Assembly (NCBI GenBank): GCA_944320355.1
Contig: CALUHC010000011.1
Span: 1-64,000 of the forward strand
Length of the DNA stretch: 64,000 nt
Direction: 5' to 3'
Origin: an uncultured Prevotella sp.
Lineage (GTDB): Bacteria; Bacteroidota; Bacteroidia; Bacteroidales; Bacteroidaceae
Positions 25,199-35,500 of the stretch are shown piece by piece. Made by a program: the position numbers and the translations under genes. Below the pieces are notes generated by a model, which made no database searches, was not told the origin of the DNA, and saw only the letters and a program-made list of their open reading frames with translations. Every line of letters starts with the position of its first letter. Position 1 is the stretch's first letter.

Positions 25199-26953
25199 TT
25201 ACCATCCCGGGTTTTGCTCCAGGTTGGGGTTCTTCTGAATCTCCGACTGCGGTATGGGGAAGAGGTACATCTTGTCGTCCCACTGCCGGCTGACGGTCTG
25301 GCGCCGGTAGGTTATGGTGCTGTCAGAGTTTAGGGTGAGCTTCATCTCGTCGATGGAAGTGAAGTGCGTGGAGGCCTCTTTCCAGCGGCGCACGTCCCAG
25401 AAGCGGTGCCCCTCGAAGGCCAGCTCCACCATGCGCTCGCTCTTGTACAGGTCCCAGAACTCGTCGTTCGTCAGCTGCGGGCGCACCTCGGCGAGGCTCT
25501 TCAGCCCCGCCCTCATGCGTGTCTTGTCGAGAGCGTCGGCCGCCGACATGGAGAGTTCGCCGCTCGTGGCGTACGGGCTGCCAAGGTAGCGGAACGCGGC
25601 TTCGGCGTAGTTGAGGTAGAACTCGCCGAGGCGGAAGGTCAGCCACGTATGGTTGTCGGCCTTGTACGAGCTGTTTGACGACAGGTCTATGGCCGAGTGG
25701 CACAGCTTCTTGACGTAGTATCCGGTGGGCGTGCCGCCGCTGAGCGGCTCGGCGTTCAGCCCTCCGTAGTACGTCTGCAGCGGCGTGGTGTTGGAGCTGG
25801 GCCACGGTGAGTCGCCGTTCTTGGCCACGGTGACGTAGAAGCGCGGGTCGCGGCCCTCGTAGTAGGGCTGGTCGGGGTCGTAGTCCGCCAGGTCCTTGGG
25901 TCTGTAGCCCGCGCTGTCGCCGTCGGCGAACTCGTAAGCGTCAACCAGGGTCTGCGTGGGGCAGTTTCCGCCGTTGCCCCCTTCAATGCCCACGGGATAG
26001 TTGTACGACTCGAATGTGTTCGACACGCCTTCGGTTCCCGAGCCATAGACGCGTCGGCCGAATATTATCTCGCACATTATGTCGGCGTTGTTGTAGTTGT
26101 CCGTGGCCCACAGCGACTCGTAGTCGTCGGCCAGCCGCTTGCCCCTGGCCGTGCACTCGTCGATGAGCTGCTTGGCATACAGGGCGGCGTTATACCACCG
26201 CGTGGCGTCGCCATCGGGGTTGAACAGCGGGCTGGCCCAGTAGAGCGCGGCCCTGGCCTTGAGCGCGAGCACGGCCAGCCGGTCGGCGCGGCCGGTCTCG
26301 TTGGCCCCCATGTCCATGGCCCCGAGGTCGGAGTAGTCGGCAATGATGGAGTCCTCTATGGCCTCGCACTCGCCGATGATGAAGCTGAACACGCTGTCGC
26401 TCGACACCCTGGGCAGCGAGTTCGTCACGTCGTAGTCCTGCACGTGGGTCACCATCGGCACGCCGCCATATTGCCTGGCCAGCACGAAGTAGAAGTAGGC
26501 GCGCATGAAGCGGGCCTCCCACTGGTAGTTGCGGTAGCGGTACATCTGCTTCTCGTAGTCGCTGTTGAGCACGAGGTCGTCGAACGTCAGGCCGGTGAAC
26601 TCGTCTAGATAGACGTTGCACAGGGCTATGCCCTCGTACATGTTGTTCCACAGGGTGCTCTTGGCGTTCGACGCGCTCCACGCCCCGTTGTAGAAGTCCT
26701 CTATGGCGTTGCCCTGCACGGCGTACTCCGACTCGTCGCTGGCCGAGCCGAGTATCGCGCCCGAGTAGTACTGCCCGTAGTCGTAGTCCACGGTGTTGTA
26801 TATCTTGGTCATAAACCCTCCGACGGCGGTAAAGGTCTGCGTGATCTGCTCTTTGTCCTTTATCACGTACTCGTTGTAGTCCATCCGGTCGGAACAGGCC
26901 GCGAACGCCAGCATGGTGGCGGCGCAGCCGATGAATATCTTGTCCTTTTTCAT
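25199..26953 (-). CDS. SusD/RagB family nutrient-binding lipoprotein (pair 2)
   Basis: Outer-membrane, surface-exposed lipoprotein that captures glycan or peptide ligands for its SusC partner. The 584-residue product starts with a lipoprotein signal ending AFAACS (Cys20). TPR-like helices hold YRNYQWEARFMRAYFYFVLARQYGGVPMV, SusD_RagB features appear at the C terminus (ERMVELAFEGHRFWDVRRWK) and it ends LFPIPQSEIQKNPNLEQNPGW, a typical SusD terminus. The open frame is longer, but the ATG at 26953 is chosen for the signal peptide. The SusC partner is upstream (27283-30105), with a 329-bp repeat-filled gap between. The ligand is unknown; no glycosidase is nearby. Confidence 0.93.
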   Translation of the reverse strand: MKKDKIFIGCAATMLAFAACSDRMDYNEYVIKDKEQITQTFTAVGGFMTKIYNTVDYDYGQYYSGAILGSASDESEYAVQGNAIEDFYNGAWSASNAKSTLWNNMYEGIALCNVYLDEFTGLTFDDLVLNSDYEKQMYRYRNYQWEARFMRAYFYFVLARQYGGVPMVTHVQDYDVTNSLPRVSSDSVFSFIIGECEAIEDSIIADYSDLGAMDMGANETGRADRLAVLALKARAALYWASPLFNPDGDATRWYNAALYAKQLIDECTARGKRLADDYESLWATDNYNNADIMCEIIFGRRVYGSGTEGVSNTFESYNYPVGIEGGNGGNCPTQTLVDAYEFADGDSAGYRPKDLADYDPDQPYYEGRDPRFYVTVAKNGDSPWPSSNTTPLQTYYGGLNAEPLSGGTPTGYYVKKLCHSAIDLSSNSSYKADNHTWLTFRLGEFYLNYAEAAFRYLGSPYATSGELSMSAADALDKTRMRAGLKSLAEVRPQLTNDEFWDLYKSERMVELAFEGHRFWDVRRWKEASTHFTSIDEMKLTLNSDSTITYRRQTVSRQWDDKMYLFPIPQSEIQKNPNLEQNPGW

Positions 26954-27089
26954 GATTTGGTTTTGTTGTGGTTGGAAGCCCCTTCCCGGCCCTCCCCCGT
27001 GGAGAGGGAGCCGCTGCGCTGTCCGCGAACCTCCTTGACGGTTGTTGGGAGGTCGCTTTTCGCTGTCACTAAGGGTGTGTATCAAAAAG

Positions 27090-27234
27090 GAGTTAACGGG
27101 AGTTTGGAACTTCGCCCGAAGTTATCGGGGGTTAACGGACGAATGTTTTTTTTGCTAATTTCTAAGCTATCGTCCGTTAACTTCCGATGACCGATAGGTC
27201 ATCTAACTTCGGATAACTCCCGTTTACTCCATTT
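27090..27234. repeat. GTTAACGG-type inverted repeats between SusC2 and SusD2
   Basis: Left set GGAGTTAACGGGAGTTTGG and GGGTTAACGGACGAATG; right set CTATCGTCCGTTAACTTCCG and CGGATAACTCCCGTTTACTCC. The two can fold into one long imperfect hairpin. It lies in the 329-bp gap between susC and susD of pair 2. No gene seen. Confidence 0.7.
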
Positions 27235-27282
27235 TGATGCAGCCTCCGGTGGGGGCTTCCCTCTTTGTTTTTGTCTTTTTTT

Positions 27283-30105
27283 TCAGAACGTCACTGCCAG
27301 TCCGGCCACGATGCTGCGCGTAAGCGGGTTGGTTGCGCCGTATGACTCGGGGTCGGACACTTCGAGATGGTCTATGCAGAATAGGTCGGTGCCGCGCACA
27401 TATAGCTTGGCGGCGCTCATGAACTTTGTCTTCTGCATCAGCTTCTGCGGCAGGTTGTAATATACCTCAAGGTTGCGCAGCTTCAGGAACGACGCGTCGG
27501 CCAGCCAGATGGTGTTCGTCTGGTAGTTGTTGGCGTTGCTCTGCGAGCTGAGGCGGGGGAACTTCGCGTCCTGGTTTTCGGGCGTCCAGCGGTTGTCATA
27601 GACGTATTGCGATATGGTGGTGTTGTCCACCAGTCCCCAGTACATGCTCTTCGTGTTGAGCACTGCGGAGTATCTGCCGGTGCCTTGGAACAGGGCGTAG
27701 AAGCCAAGCCCGCGCCACTCTGCGCCCAACTGGAACGAGAAGTAAAGCTCGGGCGCGGTGGTGCTGTAGCCGATGGCCACCTCGTCGTTGGAGTCTATCT
27801 GCCCGTCGCCGTTCACATCCTCATACTTTATGTCGCCCGGCTTCACCGTGCTGAAGGTCTGTGTGGGGCTGTTGGCTATGTCCTCTTCGTCCTTGAAGAA
27901 GCCGATGGCCTTCAGGCCGTATATCTGTCCGAGGCGGTTGCCCGTCTGCACCAGGTTGCTGTACAGGCGCGGCTCCTCCATCTGCTCCACTATCTTGCTG
28001 CGGTTCAGGCTCACGCTTCCGCCGGCCATGAGCGTCACCTGGCCCACCTTGCGGTTGAAGTCGAGCCCCGTCTCGAAGCCCCAGCTGTCCACTATGCCGG
28101 CGTTCTCGTAGGGAGCGTCGAAGCCTATCAGCGCGGTGTACTTGCCGTCGGCCTCCACCCAGATGTCCGTCCGCCGCTGGTAGTAGGCGTCAAACGTCAG
28201 GTTGAGGCTCTTGAACACCGACGCGTCGATGCCGAAGTTGTACTTGTAGGCCTTCTCGTGGCCCGGGTTCTCGGTGGCAAGGCGGTCGAGCGTGGTCTGG
28301 CCGAACTCCGAAGTCCACGAGCTGGAGAAGGGATATGTGCCGCCGCTCGTCACGTATTGCTGCGTGTAGTACGTCCAGACGTTCTCTCCCGGCAGGTAGT
28401 CGGCGTTGATGATGCCGAACGATGCGCGCAGCTTGAACAGGTCGAGCCAGCCACGTGCGCCCTGCATGAACTTCTCCTTTGACAGCAGCCACGCCGCCGA
28501 CACCGTGGGCGAGAAGGCCCACTTGGTGCCCGGCGCGAGGCGGCTCGACCCCGAGCCTGCCAGTGCCAGGTCCAGATAGTAGCGGCTCTTGTACCCGTAG
28601 TGTGTGTACCACGACACGTTCTGCCTGTAAATAGTGTTGTTTATGCCGGTCTCTTCCTGATATTCGTAATCCCATTTGAACTGCGAATAGACCGAGTGGT
28701 CGCCGAAGGTGCGCTCGTAGTTTAGCCCTATGTCAAAGTGGAAACGCGCCGCATAGCTGTTCGTTGTGGCCGATGTTCCCATCTCGGTTGCGGCGGTCAC
28801 CTTGTACTCGGAGGCTATGGTGGGCTCTCCGTCTACCCATGTGCCGGGCGTGGAGCTGCCGTAGTCGTAGCCCTTGCTGTGGTCTTCATAAACGTTCGAC
28901 GTGTTGTCATAGCCCACGCGCGCCGTGGCCGAGAGGCCCGGAAGCAGCGAAGAGAGGTCCTGGGTGAGCGTGAGGTCGGAGAAGATGCTGCGCTTGTGGT
29001 TCTTCACGTAGGCCGCCCCGACCGACTGCGCCACGGGGTTCAGCGTGCCGCTCCACGTCGATGTGCCGCCCCATAGGCCGTTCTCCGTCTTCACGGGGAA
29101 GGCCGCCGAGGGCAGCGAATAGACCAAATTCCACAGGTCGGACTTAGGTCCGCTCGTCTCGTTGAGCACGCCCAGCACGTTGACTTTCATCTTTGTGGTG
29201 GGCGTAAGGTCTGCGTCGAGGTTCACGCGCATGCTCCCCTTCACGTACTTATCCTGCGTAGAGTAGCCCGAGTTCTCGTTCGGGTTGGCCACGAAGCCCT
29301 TGTTTGTGGTAAGGTTCACCATAGTATAATAGCGGAACTTGGTGCCTCCGCCGCTGAACTCGATGTTGTACTTGTTGGTCACGGCGGTGTTGCGGAAAGT
29401 CTCGCCAACCCAGTCCACGTTGGGGTAGAGGTAAGGATACTTGCCCGAACGGAACGCGCTAATCTCGTCGTCGGTATATCTGGCTGACAGGCCGTCGTTG
29501 GAGCGCGCCTCGTTTATGGCCGAGGCGTAGGTTGCCGCATCTACAAACTGTGGCTTGTTGGTGAGGAACTGCCACTCGTGGTCGTAGGTGAACTTGACTG
29601 ACTGCGAGTTATATTGGCCACGCTTAGTGGTGATCAGTATGGCTCCGTTGGTGCCTTTGTAGCCGTATAGGGCCACGGCGGCTGCGTCCTTGAGCACCTG
29701 CACCGACTCCACCTCGCCCGGGGTGATGTCGTCTATGTCTCGCTCTATGCCGTCGACGAGTATCAATGGCGTGCTTGACGACAGGCTCTGCAGGCCTCGC
29801 ACGTAGAACGTAGGGTCTGCGAAGCCGTATTCGCCCGCGTTCTGCAGCGACACTAGGCCTGTGCCCTGGCCTATTATGGAGTTGCCTATGTTGCGCGAGC
29901 TGCGGCGGTCGGTGGTCTCTGATGTTATGACAGACACGGCGGCTGTCGTTTCCTCGCGGCTGAAGGTGCGGTCGGCGCCGATGTCTATCTGTTGGTCGGC
30001 GAACTTTCGGGCGGCGTTTTGCTCTGCCGTGGAGTCGCTCTGGGCTGCCGCCGTGCCGGCTGTGCAGGCCAGTAGCGACAGCATCATTATCTTGTTTGTT
30101 TTCAT
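27283..30105 (-). CDS. SusC/RagA family TonB-linked outer membrane protein (pair 2)
   Basis: TonB-dependent outer-membrane beta-barrel importer working with the SusD lipoprotein just downstream. The 940-residue product has a signal peptide (LLACTAGTAAAQ), a short N-terminal segment, then directly the plug domain (IGNSIIGQGTGLVSLQNAG, FYVRGLQSLSS, PLILVDGIERDIDDITP, VESVQVLKDAAAVALYGYKG and GAILITTKRG) and a 22-strand-type barrel ending RSIVAGLAVTF. It lacks the CarboxypepD_reg-like N-terminal domain present in the other SusC of this locus, and is ~100 residues shorter. It starts 39 bp after the SusD1 stop, so all four genes may be one transcript. Confidence 0.94.
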   Translation of the reverse strand: MKTNKIMMLSLLACTAGTAAAQSDSTAEQNAARKFADQQIDIGADRTFSREETTAAVSVITSETTDRRSSRNIGNSIIGQGTGLVSLQNAGEYGFADPTFYVRGLQSLSSSTPLILVDGIERDIDDITPGEVESVQVLKDAAAVALYGYKGTNGAILITTKRGQYNSQSVKFTYDHEWQFLTNKPQFVDAATYASAINEARSNDGLSARYTDDEISAFRSGKYPYLYPNVDWVGETFRNTAVTNKYNIEFSGGGTKFRYYTMVNLTTNKGFVANPNENSGYSTQDKYVKGSMRVNLDADLTPTTKMKVNVLGVLNETSGPKSDLWNLVYSLPSAAFPVKTENGLWGGTSTWSGTLNPVAQSVGAAYVKNHKRSIFSDLTLTQDLSSLLPGLSATARVGYDNTSNVYEDHSKGYDYGSSTPGTWVDGEPTIASEYKVTAATEMGTSATTNSYAARFHFDIGLNYERTFGDHSVYSQFKWDYEYQEETGINNTIYRQNVSWYTHYGYKSRYYLDLALAGSGSSRLAPGTKWAFSPTVSAAWLLSKEKFMQGARGWLDLFKLRASFGIINADYLPGENVWTYYTQQYVTSGGTYPFSSSWTSEFGQTTLDRLATENPGHEKAYKYNFGIDASVFKSLNLTFDAYYQRRTDIWVEADGKYTALIGFDAPYENAGIVDSWGFETGLDFNRKVGQVTLMAGGSVSLNRSKIVEQMEEPRLYSNLVQTGNRLGQIYGLKAIGFFKDEEDIANSPTQTFSTVKPGDIKYEDVNGDGQIDSNDEVAIGYSTTAPELYFSFQLGAEWRGLGFYALFQGTGRYSAVLNTKSMYWGLVDNTTISQYVYDNRWTPENQDAKFPRLSSQSNANNYQTNTIWLADASFLKLRNLEVYYNLPQKLMQKTKFMSAAKLYVRGTDLFCIDHLEVSDPESYGATNPLTRSIVAGLAVTF

Positions 30106-30144
30106 ATATTTGCGTTGTTTATGTTGGTGAGTGTCGTTGTGCTG

Positions 30145-32157
30145 TTACCATCCGGGGTTTTGCACGAGGCCGTAGCCCTTGTTTATCTCCGTCTGGGGGA
30201 AGGGGAAGAGGTACCACTTCGGGTCGAAGCCGTTGGTCCAGGCCTGCCTTACGGGGGCGGTCAGCTCGAACTTCTCGTAGTCAAAGTGCGAAGGCTCGTA
30301 GAACCCGGCCGCTGTCGGGTCTTCGCTGTCGGTCTTCTTGTCGCCGTCGGTCCACTTTGTCTCCGACCGTTCCCACTCGCCGGTCTCCTCGTTGCGCACC
30401 AGGCGGTATATGCGCAGGCCGTGCAGTTGCTTCGAGAAGACGTCGGCGCGCTTGTAGCGCACGAGGTCGAAGTAGCGTTCGTTCTCGAATCCCAGCTCGC
30501 AGGCGCGTTCGCGCAGCAGCTCTTCGAGCAGCGAGTCCTTGTTGGTGGTAAGCTGTTTGTCGGGGTTGCACTCCACGATGCCCTTCAGCCCGACGCGCGA
30601 GCGCACGAGGTCTATGTACTCTATGGCGGAGGTGAAGTTGCCGTCGGCCTGCAGCAGGGCTTCGGCGTAGGTGAGATACATGTCAGACATACGGATGACA
30701 TCCCACTGAGGCGACTGCCGGTCGTAGCACGAACCGACGTAATATTTGTTGTTGGCATAGCCCGTGGCATAGACTCCGGTCTCGGTCTTTGACTGGTTGA
30801 GGGCCGTGGTGCCTCCCACCCAAGTCTCGAATATGTCGCCGCTGCACTTGCCCGACGACCACTCCGTGACCTGAGGCACGCCGTTTATTCGGGCTGTCTC
30901 ATAGAGACGCGGGTCGCGGGTGAGCACCCGGTTCTGCAGGTCTTGCAGTCCTACCACGGTGTCGCCCTTCACGAACATCGTGTCGAGCCGCCCGGCTATG
31001 CTGTCGCGCTCCCAGTCGAAAGGCGTGCCGTCGCGCCATGGGAACATCTCTATGTACTCCTGGGTGGGCGTGTAGGCGTAGCGCTCGTTGTCGCCCATGA
31101 GGGTGTAGGCCGAGTATTTGCTGTCGTGGGTGCTCGTGCTCACGCGGACGGAGTGCAGAACCTCGGGGCTTGCCTGGTTCACGTAGCCGTAGCGGAAGGC
31201 GTAGCGGTAGTCTTCGGTGGTGTTGCCCGCGGGCATCACCATCTCGTAGTAGCCGTTGGCTGAGAGCGCGGCGAAGAATTCCTCGCACGCGTCGAGGCAC
31301 TGCTGCCACAGCTCGGGGCGGTAGCTGCCGTACCATACGAGCTGCTGCGTCTCGGCCTCGGTTGTGCCGCCGTAGTAGGGGGTGTCGCTGTTGAACAGCG
31401 GGGAGGCCGCAAACTGCAGTATCTTGCACTTCAGGGCCATTGCGCCGGCGCGTGTCCAGCGTCCTGTCTCGCTCTGTGCCTCTGTGCCGGTATAGGCCCA
31501 GGGCAGCACTTCGGCTGCCTCGTCGAGCAGTCCGGTCATAAAGCACACGGTGCTGTCTACGGTGGCGCGGGGCAGCCAATAGCCCTCGTCGGTGCCCGAG
31601 AACGATGCCTTGACTATGGGCAGACCGCCGTAGAACTTGAACAGGTTGAAGTAAGAGGAGGCTATCAGGCACTTGGCCTCGGCGGCATAGCGTGTCTTGT
31701 CGTCGTCGCTGAGGCCCGGCACGCCGCCTACGTTCTCTATGAGCAGCCACGCGGCGCGCACCAGTTCCCACACGTTCTCGGTGTCGAAGCCGTATATGCT
31801 GTTGCTTGAGCTGGCCGTGAAGGTCTCTGTATAGTAGCTTTGGTAGATAGACGAGTTGGGGAAGTGCAGGTGGTATATGTCCGTCAGCGCGTCGAACTTG
31901 CCCTGCCAGTAGCTTGCCGACAGCGGCGCGGAGCTGCTGCTGCGGTAGGGTATGCCGTAGTACTGGCGGGTGTAGATGCCCGTTAGGAACTGCTCTGTGT
32001 ATTCAGCGCTGCTGAACACGGAGTCCTTTGTGGTTGAGCCGCCAGGTGCTTTCTCAAGGAAAGAGTTGCCGAAGGCTATGTCGTCTGTGCATGAGCCTGT
32101 GGCTATGGCTGCGGCCACGGCTATGGTGGCGGCCATGATGGTTTTGTGCAGTCTCAT
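30145..32157 (-). CDS. SusD/RagB family nutrient-binding lipoprotein (pair 1)
   Basis: Surface lipoprotein partner of the SusC at 32512-35646. The 670-residue product begins with a lipoprotein signal (MRLHKTIMAA to ATGSC, Cys23), has the SusD helical core (IASSYFNLFKFYGGLPIV, ACELGFENERYFDLVRYKRAD) and the usual ending (WYLFPFPQTEINKGYGLVQNPGW). It is longer than pair 2's SusD, with extra sequence near RNEETGEWERSETKWTDGD. The frame is open 26 codons further upstream; the ATG at 32157 is used because it begins the signal peptide. The gap to its SusC is 354 bp and carries a palindrome cluster, which could lower co-expression or set the C:D ratio. Confidence 0.93.
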   Translation of the reverse strand: MRLHKTIMAATIAVAAAIATGSCTDDIAFGNSFLEKAPGGSTTKDSVFSSAEYTEQFLTGIYTRQYYGIPYRSSSSAPLSASYWQGKFDALTDIYHLHFPNSSIYQSYYTETFTASSSNSIYGFDTENVWELVRAAWLLIENVGGVPGLSDDDKTRYAAEAKCLIASSYFNLFKFYGGLPIVKASFSGTDEGYWLPRATVDSTVCFMTGLLDEAAEVLPWAYTGTEAQSETGRWTRAGAMALKCKILQFAASPLFNSDTPYYGGTTEAETQQLVWYGSYRPELWQQCLDACEEFFAALSANGYYEMVMPAGNTTEDYRYAFRYGYVNQASPEVLHSVRVSTSTHDSKYSAYTLMGDNERYAYTPTQEYIEMFPWRDGTPFDWERDSIAGRLDTMFVKGDTVVGLQDLQNRVLTRDPRLYETARINGVPQVTEWSSGKCSGDIFETWVGGTTALNQSKTETGVYATGYANNKYYVGSCYDRQSPQWDVIRMSDMYLTYAEALLQADGNFTSAIEYIDLVRSRVGLKGIVECNPDKQLTTNKDSLLEELLRERACELGFENERYFDLVRYKRADVFSKQLHGLRIYRLVRNEETGEWERSETKWTDGDKKTDSEDPTAAGFYEPSHFDYEKFELTAPVRQAWTNGFDPKWYLFPFPQTEINKGYGLVQNPGW

Positions 32158-32301
32158 TGTTGTAGTCGTTGTTTGTGATTGTCCGTGTGCTCTGTTGCCG
32201 CTCTCCGCCGGCGCGTGAGCCGGGCGTTTTGCCACCGTTCAGGGCTGGTTTCCATCCAGCTTGGTATGTGCTGAGCAACCTGCTGATTGTCAATGGGTTG
32301 C

Positions 32302-32394
32302 GAAACGGCCTGTTTTGGCTTGCAAAACGACCCGTTTTGTGCCCTGAAACGGCCCGTTTCGCGAGGCGAAACGGCACGTTTTGCAAATCGGTTT
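32302..32394. repeat. AAACG-type palindrome cluster between SusC1 and SusD1
   Basis: Four successive units of the form AAACG-N3-CGTTT (AAACGGCCTGTTTT, AAAACGACCCGTTTT, AAACGGCCCGTTTC, AAACGGCACGTTTT) with 6-8 bp between. Adjacent units can pair. The rest of the 354-bp gap shows no gene. Confidence 0.8.
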
Positions 32395-32511
32395 GCTGTC
32401 GGTGTCTTTTCGGGGCGTTTCAGGCCGGCGTTTCTTTACGTCCGCGGCGTGTTTCGCCCTGCGGCTTTGGAGGTTTCGGATTGCTTGTTTAAGTGTGATG
32501 TGAACAGGGCG

Positions 32512-35500
32512 TCAGAAGCCCATCTTTAGCGAGAGTGTGTATGTGCGCTGCAGCGGATACGACGGCGAACTGCTGGCGCGGGCCTCGGGGTCGCCCCAGA
32601 TGTAAGGCGTGAAGGTGAGCAGGTTGTAGCCGCTCAGCGCCAGCTGGAACTGGTTCAGGCCAATGGTCTTCATGAAGGGCAGGTCGAAGTCGTAGGCCAC
32701 TTGGAGCGTCTTTAGGCGCAGGTACTTCGCGTCCTTCTCGTAGAGCGTGGAGGTGGCGTAGTTCTGGTTGGCGTTCTCCCACGTGGCTCGCGGGTACTCG
32801 GCGTCCTGCGAGGGGTTGTCGGCGGTCCAGGTGTTCTCCACGTGGTACTTGAGCAGGCCTCCCTCGGTGTTGCCCGAGGCGTTGAGGAACGGCTGGCAGA
32901 ACACGTCCGAAATCTGGCGGCTCACGTTCCACACGCCGGTCCACAGCATCGAGAGGCTCAGGCCCTTCCATGTGAATCCCAGGTTGAGTCCGGCTATGTA
33001 CTCGGGGTCGTCGGTATAGCCGTAGTCGCGGCTCATGTCGTTCTCGTCTATCTTGCCGTTGCCGTCCAGGTCCACGTAAACGGCGTCGCCGGGCTGTATG
33101 TCTGACACAATCTGCGTGGGGAAAGGCTGGCCGAACTCGGCCTCGTAGTCGGCCTCGCAGCCCTCGTAGTAGTACTTCCAGAACAGGTACTGCCTGCGCG
33201 AGCCTATGCGGTGGCCCTTCTGGTACTGGTACTCGCTGTTGAGCGGAGCCTCCTTCATCTCCTTTATCTCGTTTTGGTTGTAAGAGAGGTTCAGACCCAC
33301 GTAGTAGCTGAAGTCCTTGCCAATCTTGTCCTGCCACTTCAGAGACACCTCCCATCCCCAGCTGTCCACCACGCCCTGGTTGGTGTAAGGCACGTCGAAG
33401 CCTATGAGCGACGGGGCTGTTCCGTCCTGCAGCAGGATGTCGGTGCGGTGCTCGCGGTAGTAGTCGAACGACGAGCGGAGACGGTTGTCGAGCAGGTTGA
33501 GGTCCAGTCCGTAGTTCTGCTTAAAGGCCTTCTCCCACGTAACGTCGGGATTGTTCTTAGAGGCCTCGTAGCTTCCCTTGTGGAGCGTGCTGTTGTCAAT
33601 GCCGAAGGCGTAGGCGTAACCGTCGCGCGAGAAGGTGCTCTCGCTGTTCACCGTGTATGGGTCCGACAGGTACATGAAGCGCGAGCCGCCCACCTTGTCG
33701 TTGCCCACGAGGCCCCACGAGGCGCGCAGCTTGAGGAAGCTGACCACCTTCTGCAGCGGCTTGAAGAACTTCTCCTCGCTCATCACCCACCCGATGGAGC
33801 CTGCGGGGAACGTGCCGAAGCGCTTGTCGGGCGCGAAGTTCTCCGAACCGTTGTACCCGATGTTGAACTCCGCGAGGTAGCGGTTGTTCCAATCGTATGT
33901 GACGCGGCCCACCAGGCCCACGTATCTGCGCGCCACGTCGGGGTATTCGGTTGACGAGTAGTAGTACTCCTTGCTCTGGTTGAAGAGCAATAGGCCGCCG
34001 AAGGTGTGCAGTCCGAACGAGCGGCTGTAGTTCAGCGATGCCTCGGCGTACCAGTCGCGGGCCTTGTCCGTGTCAGTGCTGTAGCTCACGGGCTCGTCGC
34101 TGCCCGACTTCTTGTAGAGCAGCGAGCCGTCGTCCTGCAGCACGGGCGTGTAGGTGGCCACGCTGGCCGAGCCGTTCTTGTACACGTCGTAGGAGCTGTT
34201 GTAGGCTCCCTTTATCTTCAGCGACAGGCCCTTGGTGATGAAGTCGAGCTTCTGGTCGAGCTGGAGGTCCATCTGGAGCTTGCTCACCTGCGTGTTCATG
34301 AAGCCCGAGCCGTAGTATGTCATGCCGCTTCCGCCGGTGAAGGGCAGCTGCAGGTCGTCATAGTCGGTGGCGGTGCTCACCAGCTTGCCGTCCACAATGC
34401 CGGGGCTTGAGAACGGAGTGGCCTGGTACATGGCCTTGATCATGCCCGAGGCTCCCTGCCCGGTGTAGGGCTTGTGGGCGTTGCTCAGGTTGCCGGCGAT
34501 GTTCACCGACACGGTGGTGGTGCTGGTCACGTCGATGTCGAGGTTCGAGCGGTAGGTGAATCGGTTGTAGGAGTAGCTGTTGTTGTAGTCCTGGTTGAAC
34601 TGCTTGAAGAGCCCTCCCTGCGTGAACACGCCCGCCGACACGAAGTAGCGCACGCGGTCGCTGCCTCCGCTTATGTTGACGTTGTGCTGCGTCTGTAGCG
34701 TGGCGTCCTTCATTATGTAGTCGGCCCAGTTGTTGCTGGGGAAGCGAATGGGGTCGCTCCCGTCCTTGAACTTCTGCAGCACCGCGTCGGAGAAGGTTGC
34801 CTCGAGGCCGTCGTTGGCCCTCATCTGGTTGTAGAAGAGGGCGTACTCGTAGCTCGACGCCTGCTCAACCATCTTTGTCGGCGTGAGGATGCTGAACGAG
34901 GTGGAGCCGCTTATGCGCGCCTTGCCCTCCTTGCCGCGCTTGGTGGTGATGAGGATCACGCCGTTGGCGCCGCGCACTCCGAACACGGCCGTGGCCGAAG
35001 CGTCCTTGAGCACGGTGATGCTCTCTATGTCGTTGGGGTCTATGTCGGCCATGGTCCGTTCCACGCCGTCCACCTGTATGAGCGGCTCGGAGTCCTCCCA
35101 CGTGCCTTGTCCGCGCACGAACACGCTTGCGGCGTCGCTGCCAGGCTCGCCCGAATACTGCACGGTGGTGACTCCGGAGAGCTGTCCGGCCAGCACATTG
35201 TTGATAGAGCTGACGGGCGTGCGCACCAGGTCCTCGCCCTTGACGCTCGATATGGCGCCGGTCACGGTCACCTTTTTCTGCGTGCCATACGCCACTACCT
35301 CAACGCCTTGCAGCAAGTTGGAGTTCTCGGAGAGCGTTATGGTCATGCCGTTCTTGGCTGTGACCTCCTGCGGTTCGTAGCCAACGTAGGTCACCCGCAG
35401 CCTGGTGCCGGGCTTTACGTTCAGCTTGAACTTTCCGTCAAAGTCGGATACGGTGCCTGTAGTGGTGTTTGCCCCGACGACGATGATGCTGGCTCCGATC